The notes: a model not told the origin generated them from the letters alone. A stretch of 40,000 nucleotides of DNA from an uncultured Verrucomicrobiota bacterium (GCA_903856725.1 CAIOCT010000047.1:1-40000); one strand, 5' to 3'. Positions 8,370-17,245 are shown, numbered from the stretch's first letter. Made by a program: numbers and translations.

Positions 8370-9383
8370 CTAGACCAAGGGCGACTCACCGAGCAAGTTA
8401 GCGAAAATTAATTTTCCGCTGCCGTTGGGCAAAACTCCGATAATTTCTGCCGAGACGCGTTTGCCGACATAAGCGCGAGCGTGATTAACCACTACGAGCG
8501 AGCCATCCGGCATATAACCAATCGCCTGACCTTCCTCTTTGCCGATTTTAATCAAATCGATGGCGATGCTCTCCCCGATAACTAATTCTGGCCGCAAAGC
8601 GCTCTCGAGCGCATGCAGATTAAGCCAAGCGACCCCTTGAAATTGAGCGACCTTCGCAAGATTGATATCGGTTGTCAGCAGTTTCGCACGCATGGATTGT
8701 GCAAGAAAAATCAACTTGGCTTCGATATCCTGCGGGCGAGCGACCTCACTTTGTTGAATACGAATATCAATATGCTTGATAGCGCGCAGATCATTCAAGA
8801 CCTGCAAACCGCGCCGCCCGCGCGCCTGCTTGACCGCATCATCAGACTCAGCGATGCGCTGTAATTCGTTCAGCACAAAGGATGGAATAATCAGCGCCGC
8901 ACCAAAAAATTGGGTCTGAGCAATTTTCGCGATCCGTCCGTCAGCCAACGCTCCGGCATCTACGATGACTAGCGGGGTATCCACCTCGTGTGGCACAAAA
9001 CGCACATAAGGAATAATTAAATTAAAATCATCTTTACCGCGCAACGCGATGACCGTCCCGAGGTAGGTGCAAATGATAAACAAAGCCATTTGCACCAAAT
9101 AAAGAATCTGCGGATCGCCGCGGTTAAGGAGCGGTGAATTTGCAACTAACCAAGCCACGAGCGCGCCGATGCCTAAACCAAAAGTGACCGCCGTTAACCC
9201 ACGCAGGGAGAAACCCTTTAACATGAGATCTACCAAGACCACTAAAACCCCGATCATCAGGCCAATGCTAATAGCCAGCCCACGCCGGTGGTCCCATTCT
9301 TCAACGGTGTAACAGATCAACCAGCTCGCGAGCGCACAAAATGCGATAAATAAAATCCGAATAGTGAGCAGGGTTTTGTTCAT
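8370..9383 (-). CDS. YacL-like membrane protein with PIN and TRAM domains
   Basis: The protein (337 residues from the ATG at 9383) has four hydrophobic segments in the first 115 residues, then a PIN domain opening with LVIVDAGALADGRI and containing LLTTDINLAKVAQFQGV, and a C-terminal TRAM domain around EGQAIGYMPDGSLVVVNHA. This order is that of the YacL/PilT-N-terminal family, presumed membrane-anchored RNases; the acidic PIN residues (VDAG, NELQR, TTD) are kept. A TTG six bases upstream (9389) also opens the frame, but ATG is preferred. It lies 16 bases after a small membrane protein gene and converges with the helicase gene. Confidence 0.88.
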   Translation of the reverse strand: MNKTLLTIRILFIAFCALASWLICYTVEEWDHRRGLAISIGLMIGVLVVLVDLMLKGFSLRGLTAVTFGLGIGALVAWLVANSPLLNRGDPQILYLVQMALFIICTYLGTVIALRGKDDFNLIIPYVRFVPHEVDTPLVIVDAGALADGRIAKIAQTQFFGAALIIPSFVLNELQRIAESDDAVKQARGRRGLQVLNDLRAIKHIDIRIQQSEVARPQDIEAKLIFLAQSMRAKLLTTDINLAKVAQFQGVAWLNLHALESALRPELVIGESIAIDLIKIGKEEGQAIGYMPDGSLVVVNHARAYVGKRVSAEIIGVLPNGSGKLIFANLLGESPLV

Positions 9384-9399
9384 GGGCAAAATGACTTTC

Positions 9400-9534
9400 T
9401 TAATTAAAGAACCCCCGATTCTTCAACCACAGCAGTCCAAACGGCAAAATCAGAAAAATAATCATGACGCCGTAAAGAATCATTTGTGCCCGCTGGGCTT
9501 TCTTCTCTAGCTCTGGGTTAGGCTGCTCACTCAT
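9400..9534 (-). CDS. small 44-residue single-span membrane protein
   Basis: Minus-strand reading from the ATG at 9534 to the TAA at 9400-9402 gives 44 residues: a hydrophilic, charged start (MSEQPNPELEKKAQRAQ), a hydrophobic span of about 19 residues (YGVMIIFLILPFGLLWLK), and a short KNRGFFN tail. It sits 16 bases upstream of the yacL-like gene on the same strand, and its start is 29 bases from the divergent EVE-domain gene start. I do not recognise a family. The layout of soluble head plus one span, and the snug fit between two real genes, argue for a true small gene; a role with the YacL-like protein is only inference. Confidence 0.6.
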   Translation of the reverse strand: MSEQPNPELEKKAQRAQMILYGVMIIFLILPFGLLWLKNRGFFN

Positions 9535-9563
9535 TGAAAGCATCCGACCAATCACCTTATCCG

Positions 9564-9977
9564 ATGACAACGCAATACTGGCTAGTTAAATCAGAACCTT
9601 CCGCCTACGCGTGGACCGATCTGGTACGCGATCAGCGCACCGCTTGGACCGGCGTGCGCAATTACGCCGCCCGGCTGCACCTAAAAACCATGCAAAAAGG
9701 GGATGAGGTCTTTTTTTACCATAGCATTGAAAGCAAGAGCATCGTGGGACTAGCCCGAGTGACCAAAACGTTTTTTCCTGACCCAACCGCGCCCAATGAA
9801 GATTGGGCTGCCGTCGAGCTTACCGCCGTAGCGCCCTTAGCCCAACCTGTCACCTTGGCCCAAATCAAAGCTGATGAAAAGCTACAACAGATCGCCCTCG
9901 TGCGCCAAAGCCGGCTTTCAGTCATGCCCCTCCAACCAGCGGAATTTGCCCGGATCAAAAAACTCGGCGGAATTTGA
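9564..9977 (+). CDS. EVE domain-containing protein
   Basis: From the ATG at 9564 the product is 137 residues and begins MTTQYWLVKSEPSAYAWTDL, the hallmark of the EVE domain (PUA-like fold), followed by WTGVRNYAARLHLKTM, GDEVFFYHS and RVTKTFFPDPT. EVE proteins are thought to bind modified bases in nucleic acids and are close to human thymocyte nuclear protein 1. The ATG ten codons upstream at 9534 is less likely because the EVE family normally starts two to five residues before YWL. The stop overlaps the TTG start proposed for tyrA, so the two may be translated together. Confidence 0.92.
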   Translation: MTTQYWLVKSEPSAYAWTDLVRDQRTAWTGVRNYAARLHLKTMQKGDEVFFYHSIESKSIVGLARVTKTFFPDPTAPNEDWAAVELTAVAPLAQPVTLAQIKADEKLQQIALVRQSRLSVMPLQPAEFARIKKLGGI

Positions 9978-10912
9978 GCCGGCCAGGGTCTCCCTCACCT
10001 TCACCCAGCCCTAAGCTCGACAATTTCGTTGGAGAAGTTTTTCGTTACTCCGATCACGTGACCAATCATATCGCCATTCTCGCACCAGGACTTCTCGGCG
10101 CCTCCGTCGCACAGGCCGCTCGTCACTTTGGCGCCGCCCAACGCATTACCCTTTGGGCCCGTCGGCCCGAAACCCGCCAGGAGGTTAAAGCCCAATCGTG
10201 GTGCGACCTTGTTGCTGATACTCCCGCCGATGCGGTCAAGGGTGCTCAGTTAACCATCATCTGCAGTCCGGTAGATCAAATCATCCCACTGCTAAACGCA
10301 ATTGCTCCGCACCTGGCAGCTGGTTCTTTCGTCACGGACGTAGGCAGTGTTAAAACTGAAATTTGCCAACAAGGCCACTCGGCGACTTTTCCCCGCGCCC
10401 ATTTTGTCGGCTCTCACCCCATGGCCGGATCAGAAAAAACCGGCTGGGCGCATGCGCGACCTGATCTTTTTGCCGGACGCACTATATTTGTAACACCGCG
10501 CCCCGATACCGCGCCTGCCGCCACCGCCCACGTCGCCGCTTTCTGGACTGCGCTGGCGGGTCAGGTCGTCACGGTAGCACCCGATGCACACGACGAGATC
10601 GTCGCGCATATCAGCCATCTTCCGCAAATGCTCGCCTCCACGCTTTGTGCGGCCCTGCATCGTCATCATCCTGAGTGGCACAATTACTCAGGCGGAGGAC
10701 TCCGCGATACGACCCGGATCGCGAGCAGTGATCCAAAACTTTGGCGAACGATTCTTGAACAAAACCGCGATGAAGTCCTCGGCGCACTGCGTCATTATCA
10801 AACCGAGCTAACCAGCCTCGAACGTGCACTCTCCAATCGCAATTGGACAGAAGTCCAAGCGATCCTCGAGAGTGGAAAAAATTATCGCGACCAGTTTCGC
10901 CCGACGCCCTAG
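9974..10912 (+). CDS. tyrA: prephenate dehydrogenase
   Basis: The product has an N-terminal Rossmann segment HIAILAPGLLGASVAQAA, VTDVGSVKTEI, then the prephenate dehydrogenase core GSHPMAGSEKTGW and DAHDEIVAHISHLPQMLAS. It oxidises prephenate to 4-hydroxyphenylpyruvate for tyrosine synthesis and lies directly before aroA, another shikimate-linked gene. The glycine motif is Ala-Pro-Gly-x2-Gly instead of GxGxxG. The start is uncertain: TTG at 9974 overlaps the EVE stop and adds 28 poorly conserved residues, while GTG at 10058 puts the Rossmann fold at the usual distance from the N-terminus. Confidence 0.9.
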   Translation: MSRPGSPSPSPSPKLDNFVGEVFRYSDHVTNHIAILAPGLLGASVAQAARHFGAAQRITLWARRPETRQEVKAQSWCDLVADTPADAVKGAQLTIICSPVDQIIPLLNAIAPHLAAGSFVTDVGSVKTEICQQGHSATFPRAHFVGSHPMAGSEKTGWAHARPDLFAGRTIFVTPRPDTAPAATAHVAAFWTALAGQVVTVAPDAHDEIVAHISHLPQMLASTLCAALHRHHPEWHNYSGGGLRDTTRIASSDPKLWRTILEQNRDEVLGALRHYQTELTSLERALSNRNWTEVQAILESGKNYRDQFRPTP

Positions 10913-10964
10913 CCAAAAATAGCACTCGCTGAGTGTCGTCCGGCGGTCTGCGACCACCGCTTCC

Positions 10965-12224
10965 ATGCCTTCTCTTCCTGCCCTACTTCCCATCATTCCT
11001 TTTACCGGTCCGGCCCGGGGGGGCGTCACTTTGCCCGGTTCGAAAAGCATCACTAATCGCGCCTTAATCCTCGCTGCGCTCGGTTCCACCACCGTTACTC
11101 TCCGCAACGCGCTTTTCAGTCGCGATACGCGTCTCATGGTTGCGGCGTTGCGCACGCTTGGCTTTGAAATTACGGCTAATGAATCGGCCTGCACCATCAC
11201 GATCACTGGCAGTGGCGGTAAAATTCCTCAACGCGAAGCTCGGATCGAAGTCGGCAATGCTGGCACCGCGGCGCGTTTCCTCACCGCCTTGGTTAGTTTA
11301 CACCCTGAGGGCATTTATCATTTCGACGGAGATGAAGCGATGCGCCGGCGACCGATCGGCACATTGCTCGAAGCGCTCGAACAGCAGGGAGCTATCGCCT
11401 CGGCCCGCGCTTTTCCATTCAGCTTAAAAACAGCCGGCCTACGCGGAGGGAACGTGCTACTCGACGCGACTGAAAGCAGCCAATTACTTTCGGCCTTGCT
11501 GATGGTTGCACCGCACGCCCGCACGCCGCTCACGGTCCAGCTTAAAGGCGAGACTGTCTCGCGTCCCTTCGTTGCAATGACCGAGCAAATGCTTCAGCAA
11601 TTTTCCACCCCCATAGTTGATTACGACATCGAAGGCGATGCCACCGCGGCCAGCTATTTCGCGGCCCTAGCCATGGTCACCCAGGGTCAACTCACCGTCA
11701 GGGGCCTTAACCTCAGCCCTTCCGCTTTACAGGGTGACGCAGAATTTTACCGCCTACTGGCAGCACATCAATTGATCATGGCATCAGGTGACCAGGCCGT
11801 CAGTGGCCCCAAACGGAGCGGCTTCAGCGCCGATTTTAATCACTTCTCCGATACTTTTCTGACGCTCGCCGCACTCGCCCCACTCCTTAATGGGCCCACG
11901 CGCATCACCGGCATAGCGCATACGCGCAAACAAGAAACCGATCGCGTCGCCGGGATGGCCCGCGAACTAAGAAAACTCGGCCAGCAGGTTATTGAAACCG
12001 AGGACAGTTTAGAAATCCATCCTCGGCCGCTCACGCCGCACATGCAAATTGAAACCTATCACGACCATCGCTTCGCCATGAGTTTCGGTATTCTCGGCTG
12101 CTATGATCTTCTGAAAAATGGACAAACTTGGCTCAGCATAAAAGATCCTGCGTGTTGCGCGAAAACCTTCCCGAGCTTCTTTGACTTGTTGGCTGACCTA
12201 CGCGGTAATTCTGTGCTTTTGTAA
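10965..12224 (+). CDS. aroA: 3-phosphoshikimate 1-carboxyvinyltransferase (EPSP synthase)
   Basis: The 419-residue protein has all main EPSP synthase motifs: LPGSKSITNRALILAAL (23-39, with Lys27, Ser28 and Arg32 for substrate binding), GNAGTAARF (98-106), HFSDTFLTLAALAPL with the catalytic Asp, KQETDRVAGMARELRKLG, and YHDHRFAMSFGIL. It joins shikimate-3-phosphate and phosphoenolpyruvate in the route to chorismate. Length is normal. It sits 52 bases after tyrA and 40 bases before cmk, a common order in several phyla. The ATG at 10965 has no Shine-Dalgarno. Confidence 0.96.
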   Translation: MPSLPALLPIIPFTGPARGGVTLPGSKSITNRALILAALGSTTVTLRNALFSRDTRLMVAALRTLGFEITANESACTITITGSGGKIPQREARIEVGNAGTAARFLTALVSLHPEGIYHFDGDEAMRRRPIGTLLEALEQQGAIASARAFPFSLKTAGLRGGNVLLDATESSQLLSALLMVAPHARTPLTVQLKGETVSRPFVAMTEQMLQQFSTPIVDYDIEGDATAASYFAALAMVTQGQLTVRGLNLSPSALQGDAEFYRLLAAHQLIMASGDQAVSGPKRSGFSADFNHFSDTFLTLAALAPLLNGPTRITGIAHTRKQETDRVAGMARELRKLGQQVIETEDSLEIHPRPLTPHMQIETYHDHRFAMSFGILGCYDLLKNGQTWLSIKDPACCAKTFPSFFDLLADLRGNSVLL

Positions 12225-12264
12225 TGACTCCCCTCTCCTGCTTTATCTGCTCGCGCGTCTCGCT

Positions 12265-12933
12265 ATGACCCGTAACTCGTCACTCATAATCATCGCAATC
12301 GATGGCGGCGCGGCCTCGGGGAAATCATCCACCTCGAAAATTCTCGCCGAACGTTTTAATCTGCTGCACGTGGACACTGGATCGTTTTACCGGCATATTA
12401 CTCATGAGTTGCTACGACGTGGTGTGCCCCCCACTAACCTCGCCGCCCTCACCTCGGCTCTCGCTGAATTAAATTTCACCACGCAACTCCAAGGCCGCTC
12501 AGCCCAACTCATGATCGATGGTCAACCCGCTGATCACGAAATTCGCGGGCAGACTGTGAACGATCATGTCTCCCACTACGCCGCTATTCCTGCGGTTCGC
12601 CAGAAATTGCTTAGCTACCAACGTGGTCAGGTGGCGGTGGCGCAACAGCATGGCTTTCGCGGTCTAGTCATGGAGGGCCGGGATATTGGTTCAGTCATTT
12701 TCCCAGCAGCTGACTATCGCTTTTTTCTTCACGCTGATCCCATGGAACGAGCCAAGCGCCGCGCGCGCGAAGGCCAATTAGACTCCATTGCCGAACGTGA
12801 CCGCCTCGACTCTTCCCGGAAAGCATCACCCCTCGTCAGCCCGACTGGGGCTATCGATATTGACTCAACCTTTCTGACCCTTGAACAAGTGGTGGAAAAA
12901 ATGGCAGCTTTGATGGATACAAAACTGAGCTAA
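12265..12933 (+). CDS. cmk: cytidylate kinase
   Basis: From the ATG at 12265 the product is 222 residues: P-loop IAIDGGAASGKSST near the start, LLHVDTGSFYR, the CMP-binding VMEGRDIGSVIFP, and RDRLDSSRKASPL near the C-terminus. It phosphorylates CMP/dCMP. An in-frame ATG further upstream (12181) would add 28 hydrophobic residues lying inside aroA and is rejected because the P-loop normally starts within ten residues of the N-terminus. It follows aroA and precedes plsC on the same strand. Confidence 0.94.
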   Translation: MTRNSSLIIIAIDGGAASGKSSTSKILAERFNLLHVDTGSFYRHITHELLRRGVPPTNLAALTSALAELNFTTQLQGRSAQLMIDGQPADHEIRGQTVNDHVSHYAAIPAVRQKLLSYQRGQVAVAQQHGFRGLVMEGRDIGSVIFPAADYRFFLHADPMERAKRRAREGQLDSIAERDRLDSSRKASPLVSPTGAIDIDSTFLTLEQVVEKMAALMDTKLS

Positions 12934-12955
12934 GAGCCCCGCCCGCCAACTCGCC

Positions 12956-13615
12956 ATGCCGAACATCCCTGATCATCTGAACATGAAGCCGTTTTACGGC
13001 TTCTTTCATTATCTGGCCGGCGTCATTCATGCGATGTGGTTTCGCGGCGAAGTTGTCGGCCAAGAAAATTTCCCCCGCCAAGGTCCTTTTCTGATCGCGG
13101 CCAATCATGCCAGTCATCTCGACCCGCCAATTGTGGCCAGCCAAATTGCTAAACAAATGCGATTTTTCGCGCGCAAGAGTCTGTGGGACAATCGGCTCGT
13201 GGGCTGGTGGCTTGCTAACGTCGGAACCATTCCAGTTGAGCGAGACAGTGGCGACATCGGCGCAATCAAACGAGTCTTTCAAGCCCTAGAAGAAGATCGT
13301 GCGGTGGTGCTTTTCCCGGAAGGCACTCGATCACCAGATGGCAATTTGCAAAAACCTAAAGCTGGCGTCGGCTTTATGGCCTGCAAGACCGGCGTCCCCG
13401 TCGTTCCCTGCCGAGTCTTCGACTCCTTTCAAGCTTTTGGCAAAGGCCAGCGTGTTCCCAACTTCGGCTCCCCTATAACCATTGTTTTTGGTCCGCCGAT
13501 CACGGCCGCGGACTACGATGATCCCGCGCTTGGTAAAGCACGTTACGAAACTGCGGCCCAACGCATCATGGACCGGATCGCGGCGCTGCCGCGCCCCAGC
13601 TATCCCGTAATCTGA
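12956..13615 (+). CDS. plsC: 1-acyl-sn-glycerol-3-phosphate acyltransferase
   Basis: The 219-residue protein has the acyltransferase motifs NHASHLD (NH-x4-D, 50-56), GTIPVERD (90-97) and FPEGTRS (120-126), plus a late VPVVPCRV. It adds the second acyl chain to lysophosphatidic acid at the inner membrane. An N-terminal hydrophobic stretch (about 13-28) can anchor it. The ATG at 12956 follows cmk by 22 bases, an order seen in many bacteria; Met10 is a possible alternative start. It converges with trpS. Confidence 0.93.
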   Translation: MPNIPDHLNMKPFYGFFHYLAGVIHAMWFRGEVVGQENFPRQGPFLIAANHASHLDPPIVASQIAKQMRFFARKSLWDNRLVGWWLANVGTIPVERDSGDIGAIKRVFQALEEDRAVVLFPEGTRSPDGNLQKPKAGVGFMACKTGVPVVPCRVFDSFQAFGKGQRVPNFGSPITIVFGPPITAADYDDPALGKARYETAAQRIMDRIAALPRPSYPVI

Positions 13616-13663
13616 GGCTTGAGCGGCCCAGCACCGCAGCGTCCAGAGCGCTGAGGCAAAACA

Positions 13664-14632
13664 CTACCGCAATCCGCAAGCTCGACGCGCGCGGACCATC
13701 ACCTGGCTCGCCACCGCCCGCGCCCGATTCGCCCCGTCTTGCAATACTTGAGCGACATACTCGGGCTGAGCTGCCAACTCGGCTCGTTTAGCCCGATAGG
13801 GGGCAAAGAAATTCCAGTAATGCTCGAAGAGTGCTTTCTTTAAATCGCCATAGCCAAGCCCACCAGCTCGCAGCCGATTCTCATAATCCGTCGCGACCGC
13901 AGCGGGGGCGAACAGCTTGAGTAACTGAATTGCGAGATTTTGGTCAGCATCAGGCTTGGGTTCAGCCGGACTCCGCGAATCCATGACAATCCCCATGATT
14001 TTCTTCCGGAGCACTTTCTCCTCACCAAAAATCTCAATCGTATTGCCGTAGCTTTTAGACATTTTCTGGCCATCGAGTCCGGGAATAAGCGCGACCGATT
14101 CCGCAATGCGCTCTTCCGGCACAATCAGCGTCTCGCCATAAGTTTGATTAAACTTAATCGCGATATCGCGCGTCATCTCGAGATGCTGCTTCTGATCCTT
14201 ACCGACCGGCACGATGTGAGTATCGTACAGTAAAATATCGGCCGCCATCAGTACGGGATAGGCAAAAAGCCCAAAATTGGGCGAAATCCCCTTGGCCGTC
14301 TTATCCTTATAGCTGTGGGCGCGCTCGAGCAATCCCATGGGCGTCAGACTACCGAGCAGCCAAGTAAGTTCGCAAACTTCCGGCACATCGCTCTGCCGCC
14401 AAAAAACCGCCTTAGTTGGATCGAGACCGCAAGCGAGCCAGTCGAGCGCAATGCCTTGGGTATACGCGAGGCGCTCGGTCGCATCAGTCAATGACGTCAT
14501 CGAATGATAGTCGGCGATAAAGTAAAATGCATCGCCAGCCGCTTGCAGTTCAATCGCCGGCCGCATCGCGCCAAAATAATTACCGATGTGCAAAGTACCA
14601 GAAGGCGTGATGCCAGTGAGGACGCGGGGCAT
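13664..14632 (-). CDS. trpS: tryptophan-tRNA ligase
   Basis: The 322-residue protein has the class I signatures LHIGN (14-18, the HIGH motif) and KMSKS (190-194), and TrpRS-specific segments such as DYHSMTSLTD, FWRQSDVPE and VGKDQKQHLEMTRDIA. It charges tRNA-Trp and acts in the cytoplasm. Length is normal for bacterial TrpRS. The ATG at 14632 is preceded by an A/T-rich stretch without Shine-Dalgarno. It converges with plsC, 48 bases apart, and is transcribed in the same direction as the beta-helix gene upstream. Confidence 0.96.
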   Translation of the reverse strand: MPRVLTGITPSGTLHIGNYFGAMRPAIELQAAGDAFYFIADYHSMTSLTDATERLAYTQGIALDWLACGLDPTKAVFWRQSDVPEVCELTWLLGSLTPMGLLERAHSYKDKTAKGISPNFGLFAYPVLMAADILLYDTHIVPVGKDQKQHLEMTRDIAIKFNQTYGETLIVPEERIAESVALIPGLDGQKMSKSYGNTIEIFGEEKVLRKKIMGIVMDSRSPAEPKPDADQNLAIQLLKLFAPAAVATDYENRLRAGGLGYGDLKKALFEHYWNFFAPYRAKRAELAAQPEYVAQVLQDGANRARAVASQVMVRARRACGLR

Positions 14633-14729
14633 ATTTTAAAAAATGAAAAATCGTTACTAAGTTGAGCGCGAATCGAGAAAAATGAAGCGCAAGGAGAGAA
14701 CGAGAAGGCCGGAGATGACGAGAGTGTTT

Positions 14730-15410
14730 TTAATCGCGACGGGCAAACGTAGTGATCGCTTGGCGCGAGCGCGCAATCGTTGCCGCGGGTAAGTAACCAC
14801 CAAAGACGGTGCCCGGCATCACCAAAGCTCTTGGGCCCAATAATGTACCCGGATTTAAGACCGCATTGCAGCCAACCTCCGCCCCATCCCCTAGGACAGC
14901 GCCAAATTTCTTTAGACCAGTTTTTACGAGGCCGCTCGGCAAACGGAGACTAACCTCCGCCTGATCGAGCCGTAGATTAGAGCAAATTACCCCAGCACCT
15001 AAATGTGCACCCGTACCAAGCAAGGAATCACCAATATAATTAAAATGGGGCGCCTGCACTCCATCGAGTAAAAGACAGTTCTTAAATTCGCTCGCGTTAC
15101 CCAGCACGCAGCCTTCCCCGACGATCACTTGACCGCGAATAAAGGCACCCGGGCGGATCTGAGTGTTAGCTCCAATGTAAACCGGACCGATAATCGTAGC
15201 ATAGGCCGGCAACTTGACTGAGGGATGCAGCCAAACCTTTCCTTCAATGTGCACTCCAGGGGGGATTTTCGGCCCAGCGGCGCTGACTACCACCGATTCG
15301 AGCGCGGCATTAATCTCTGTGAGCCAATGCCAAGGCGTCGCTTCAGGCAAAAAATAAGGCGCAAAGCGGGCCAACGATGCAGGGAGGGCAAAAAAATCGG
15401 AAGCTTTCAC
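14730..15410 (-). CDS. left-handed beta-helix sugar nucleotidyltransferase/acyltransferase-like protein
   Basis: The 226-residue product starts at a GTG and has a short helical lead (about 1-40) followed by imperfect hexapeptide repeats: IEGKVWLHPSVKL, IIGPVYIGANTQIRPGAFIRG, VIVGEGCVLGNASEFKN and FNYIGDSLLGTGAHLGAG. This is the left-handed beta-helix fold found in the C-terminal half of GlmU and in UDP-sugar pyrophosphorylase-like proteins of Chlamydiae and Verrucomicrobiota. No pyrophosphorylase (Rossmann) domain is present, so it would be an acyltransferase-only or remnant form. It may serve envelope sugar synthesis with the nearby gmhA, but that is inferred from position only. Confidence 0.75.
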   Translation of the reverse strand: MKASDFFALPASLARFAPYFLPEATPWHWLTEINAALESVVVSAAGPKIPPGVHIEGKVWLHPSVKLPAYATIIGPVYIGANTQIRPGAFIRGQVIVGEGCVLGNASEFKNCLLLDGVQAPHFNYIGDSLLGTGAHLGAGVICSNLRLDQAEVSLRLPSGLVKTGLKKFGAVLGDGAEVGCNAVLNPGTLLGPRALVMPGTVFGGYLPAATIARSRQAITTFARRD

Positions 15411-15536
15411 AAGCCACGTATAACAAAAAAATCACGAAGGAACAGCGGTTTTTAAAACGAAACAAATCAATCGAATGCCAAGCATTAACTCAATTTGCCC
15501 ACTAAAAAAGCCCTAAGACCGGCGGCTCCCAACTGA

Positions 15537-16157
15537 TTATTTCTGCCCAAAGAAATTCTCTTCCAGCATCAGCGATAAACAGTGATAAATCGGCAGGTGA
15601 TATTCCTGGACGCGGTAGGTTTCCGTCGATGGGGCGCAAATGCACACCGTGCACCACGCCTTGAGCTTGCCCCCACTCGCCCCCGTAAGACCAATCACCG
15701 GTAAGCCCTTGGCCTGAGCGACCTCCGCTGCAGCACAAACATTCTTGGCGTTGCCCGAAGTGCTGAGCCCGACTAAGACATCGCCGCGCCTCCCTAAGGC
15801 GGAGGTTAATTGAGCATAGGCCAAAGCGGGATCAACGTCATTACCGAAGGCCGTGCTCGCGGCAGGAAAAGATGTCAGCGGTATCGCGGGGAGCGCACCT
15901 TGCAGCTTCTGGGCGATCTCCGGTCGCAGCGACCCCTTCTCCTGAGCTGATAACGGGCGATCTTTGCAAAATCCTTTGAGCAGCTCTCCCGCCCAATGGT
16001 CAGCGTCAGCCGCACTCCCGCCATTGCCGCACAACAAGACCTTGCCACCAGCTTGAAAGGAATCACGCAGGATCTCATAGGCCTGCACAATAGATTGCTC
16101 GGCCGCGCCGAGTTCGGGCAAGCGACGAAGAAGTTCAGTGAGATGACGGTGGGGCAT
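15537..16157 (-). CDS. gmhA: phosphoheptose isomerase (sedoheptulose-7-phosphate isomerase)
   Basis: The 206-residue protein is a SIS-domain isomerase with GNGGSAADADHWAGEL (44-59), LSTSGNAKNV and STETYRVQEYHLPIYHCL. The zinc ligands of E. coli GmhA (His61, Glu65, Gln172, His180) align with His54, Glu58, Gln184 and His192. It converts sedoheptulose-7-phosphate to glycero-manno-heptose-7-phosphate, the first step to the LPS inner-core heptose. An insert around 66-90 lengthens the segment after the first helix. It lies 12 bases after a ROK kinase gene and is probably co-transcribed with it. Confidence 0.88.
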   Translation of the reverse strand: MPHRHLTELLRRLPELGAAEQSIVQAYEILRDSFQAGGKVLLCGNGGSAADADHWAGELLKGFCKDRPLSAQEKGSLRPEIAQKLQGALPAIPLTSFPAASTAFGNDVDPALAYAQLTSALGRRGDVLVGLSTSGNAKNVCAAAEVAQAKGLPVIGLTGASGGKLKAWCTVCICAPSTETYRVQEYHLPIYHCLSLMLEENFFGQK

Positions 16158-16169
16158 AAAAGATATTAC

Positions 16170-17087
16170 TTAATTATTCACTTTGCTGGGCAAAATATTG
16201 AGGGCGTGCAGCGCAACGGCAACCGCGGCATTGCTGCCAATGGTCTCACCCAAGATGGCCGGTACTATCTGACAAGCCGCGCGGGGGCCTGCCAGCGCCT
16301 CAGCTGTTAGCGCGCGATTCATCGCAGGTCGCAATAGCTCTGCACAGCGAGGAAAATAGCCCCCGAGCACCATACGTTCAGGGTTCAGGGTATCGATGAG
16401 CAACGCTAAGGCCTCCCCGAGGCGTTCACCTGCTACATCCATAACCTTAAGAGCGAGCACGTCACCCGCGGCAGCCGCTACGGCGATGTCTTTTAAGGTA
16501 ACTTCTGCTTGCGGCCACCCCATGGTTACCGCGAGCCGCGCGATCCCCCCCCCACTGCAAAAGCCTTCAAATGATCCCCGTTTGCCAAAGCCCAGCGGCC
16601 CGTCAGATCGCAAACGCAGATGGCCCACTTCGCCGGCATCCCCTGTGGCGCCTTCGTAGAGTCGACCATCGAGAATCAGCCCCGCCCCCATTCCCGTGCC
16701 GGCCGTCAGAAAGACCATGCTGGCACAGCCGCGACCGGCCCCAAAATGCCACTCTGCTAGCGCCGAAGCATTCGCATCGTTCATCAGGAAAGCGCGACCG
16801 CCGAAAAGGTCGGTAAAGGCTCGACATATATCCAAGTCCACCCAGCCAGGCAGATTGGGTGGGCATAAAATAATTCCTCGTTTAGCATCTAATGGGCCAC
16901 CGCAAGATATCCCAAAAACAACGTCCGGGTCTGGAGCCAGCTGTTCTACCTGCTGACGGAACCACTGAAAGGTTGTGGCAAAATTCTGGGTCGGAAAACG
17001 CCCCACTTCCTTCACCACACCATCACTTAAAAAACTAACCGCACATTTCGTGCCGCCGATATCGATGCCAATAATTTTCACAGCCAT
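16170..17087 (-). CDS. ROK family sugar kinase without the zinc motif
   Basis: The 305-residue protein has the phosphate motif GIDIGGTK (7-14), a catalytic-type Asn103-Asp104 in LMNDANASALAE, the adenine/phosphate-loop TAGTGMGAGLI (128-138) and GEVGHLRL with His156. ROK kinases phosphorylate glucose, N-acetylglucosamine or related sugars. The usual zinc motif CxCGxxGCxE is replaced by GFGKRGSFE (166-174): all three cysteines are lost, as in a known subset of ROK proteins. It has no DNA-binding domain, so it is a kinase, not a repressor. Its position 12 bases before gmhA hints at a role in sugar-phosphate supply; the substrate is unknown. Confidence 0.85.
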   Translation of the reverse strand: MAVKIIGIDIGGTKCAVSFLSDGVVKEVGRFPTQNFATTFQWFRQQVEQLAPDPDVVFGISCGGPLDAKRGIILCPPNLPGWVDLDICRAFTDLFGGRAFLMNDANASALAEWHFGAGRGCASMVFLTAGTGMGAGLILDGRLYEGATGDAGEVGHLRLRSDGPLGFGKRGSFEGFCSGGGIARLAVTMGWPQAEVTLKDIAVAAAAGDVLALKVMDVAGERLGEALALLIDTLNPERMVLGGYFPRCAELLRPAMNRALTAEALAGPRAACQIVPAILGETIGSNAAVAVALHALNILPSKVNN

Positions 17088-17245
17088 AACATTTTTCAGT
17101 GAGTTGGGAGCGGTGGGTTAAGAATCCGAGCGTAGCCAGACCTCTGCACAGGTCAACCCACACCAGCGGCCGAACCCGACTCAAAAGCAACTGCCCACGA
17201 AGGGGACTTGATCCAACGCCACGATCCGCCATTTTACTTTTACTG

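Noticed and set aside
12181-12264. Longer Cmk with 28 extra N-terminal residues
   Set aside because: The extension lies inside aroA, is hydrophobic and low in conservation, and the P-loop would sit too far from the N-terminus.
13637-13653. Hairpin CAGCG-N7-CGCTG between plsC and trpS as a terminator
   Set aside because: Only five base pairs and no T-run follows on either strand.
17099-17245. Possible tRNA-like segment or leader between the ROK kinase and the TIM-barrel gene
   Set aside because: A GGGTTCGG-like stretch exists on the minus strand, but no matching acceptor stem or anticodon arm could be folded by eye.
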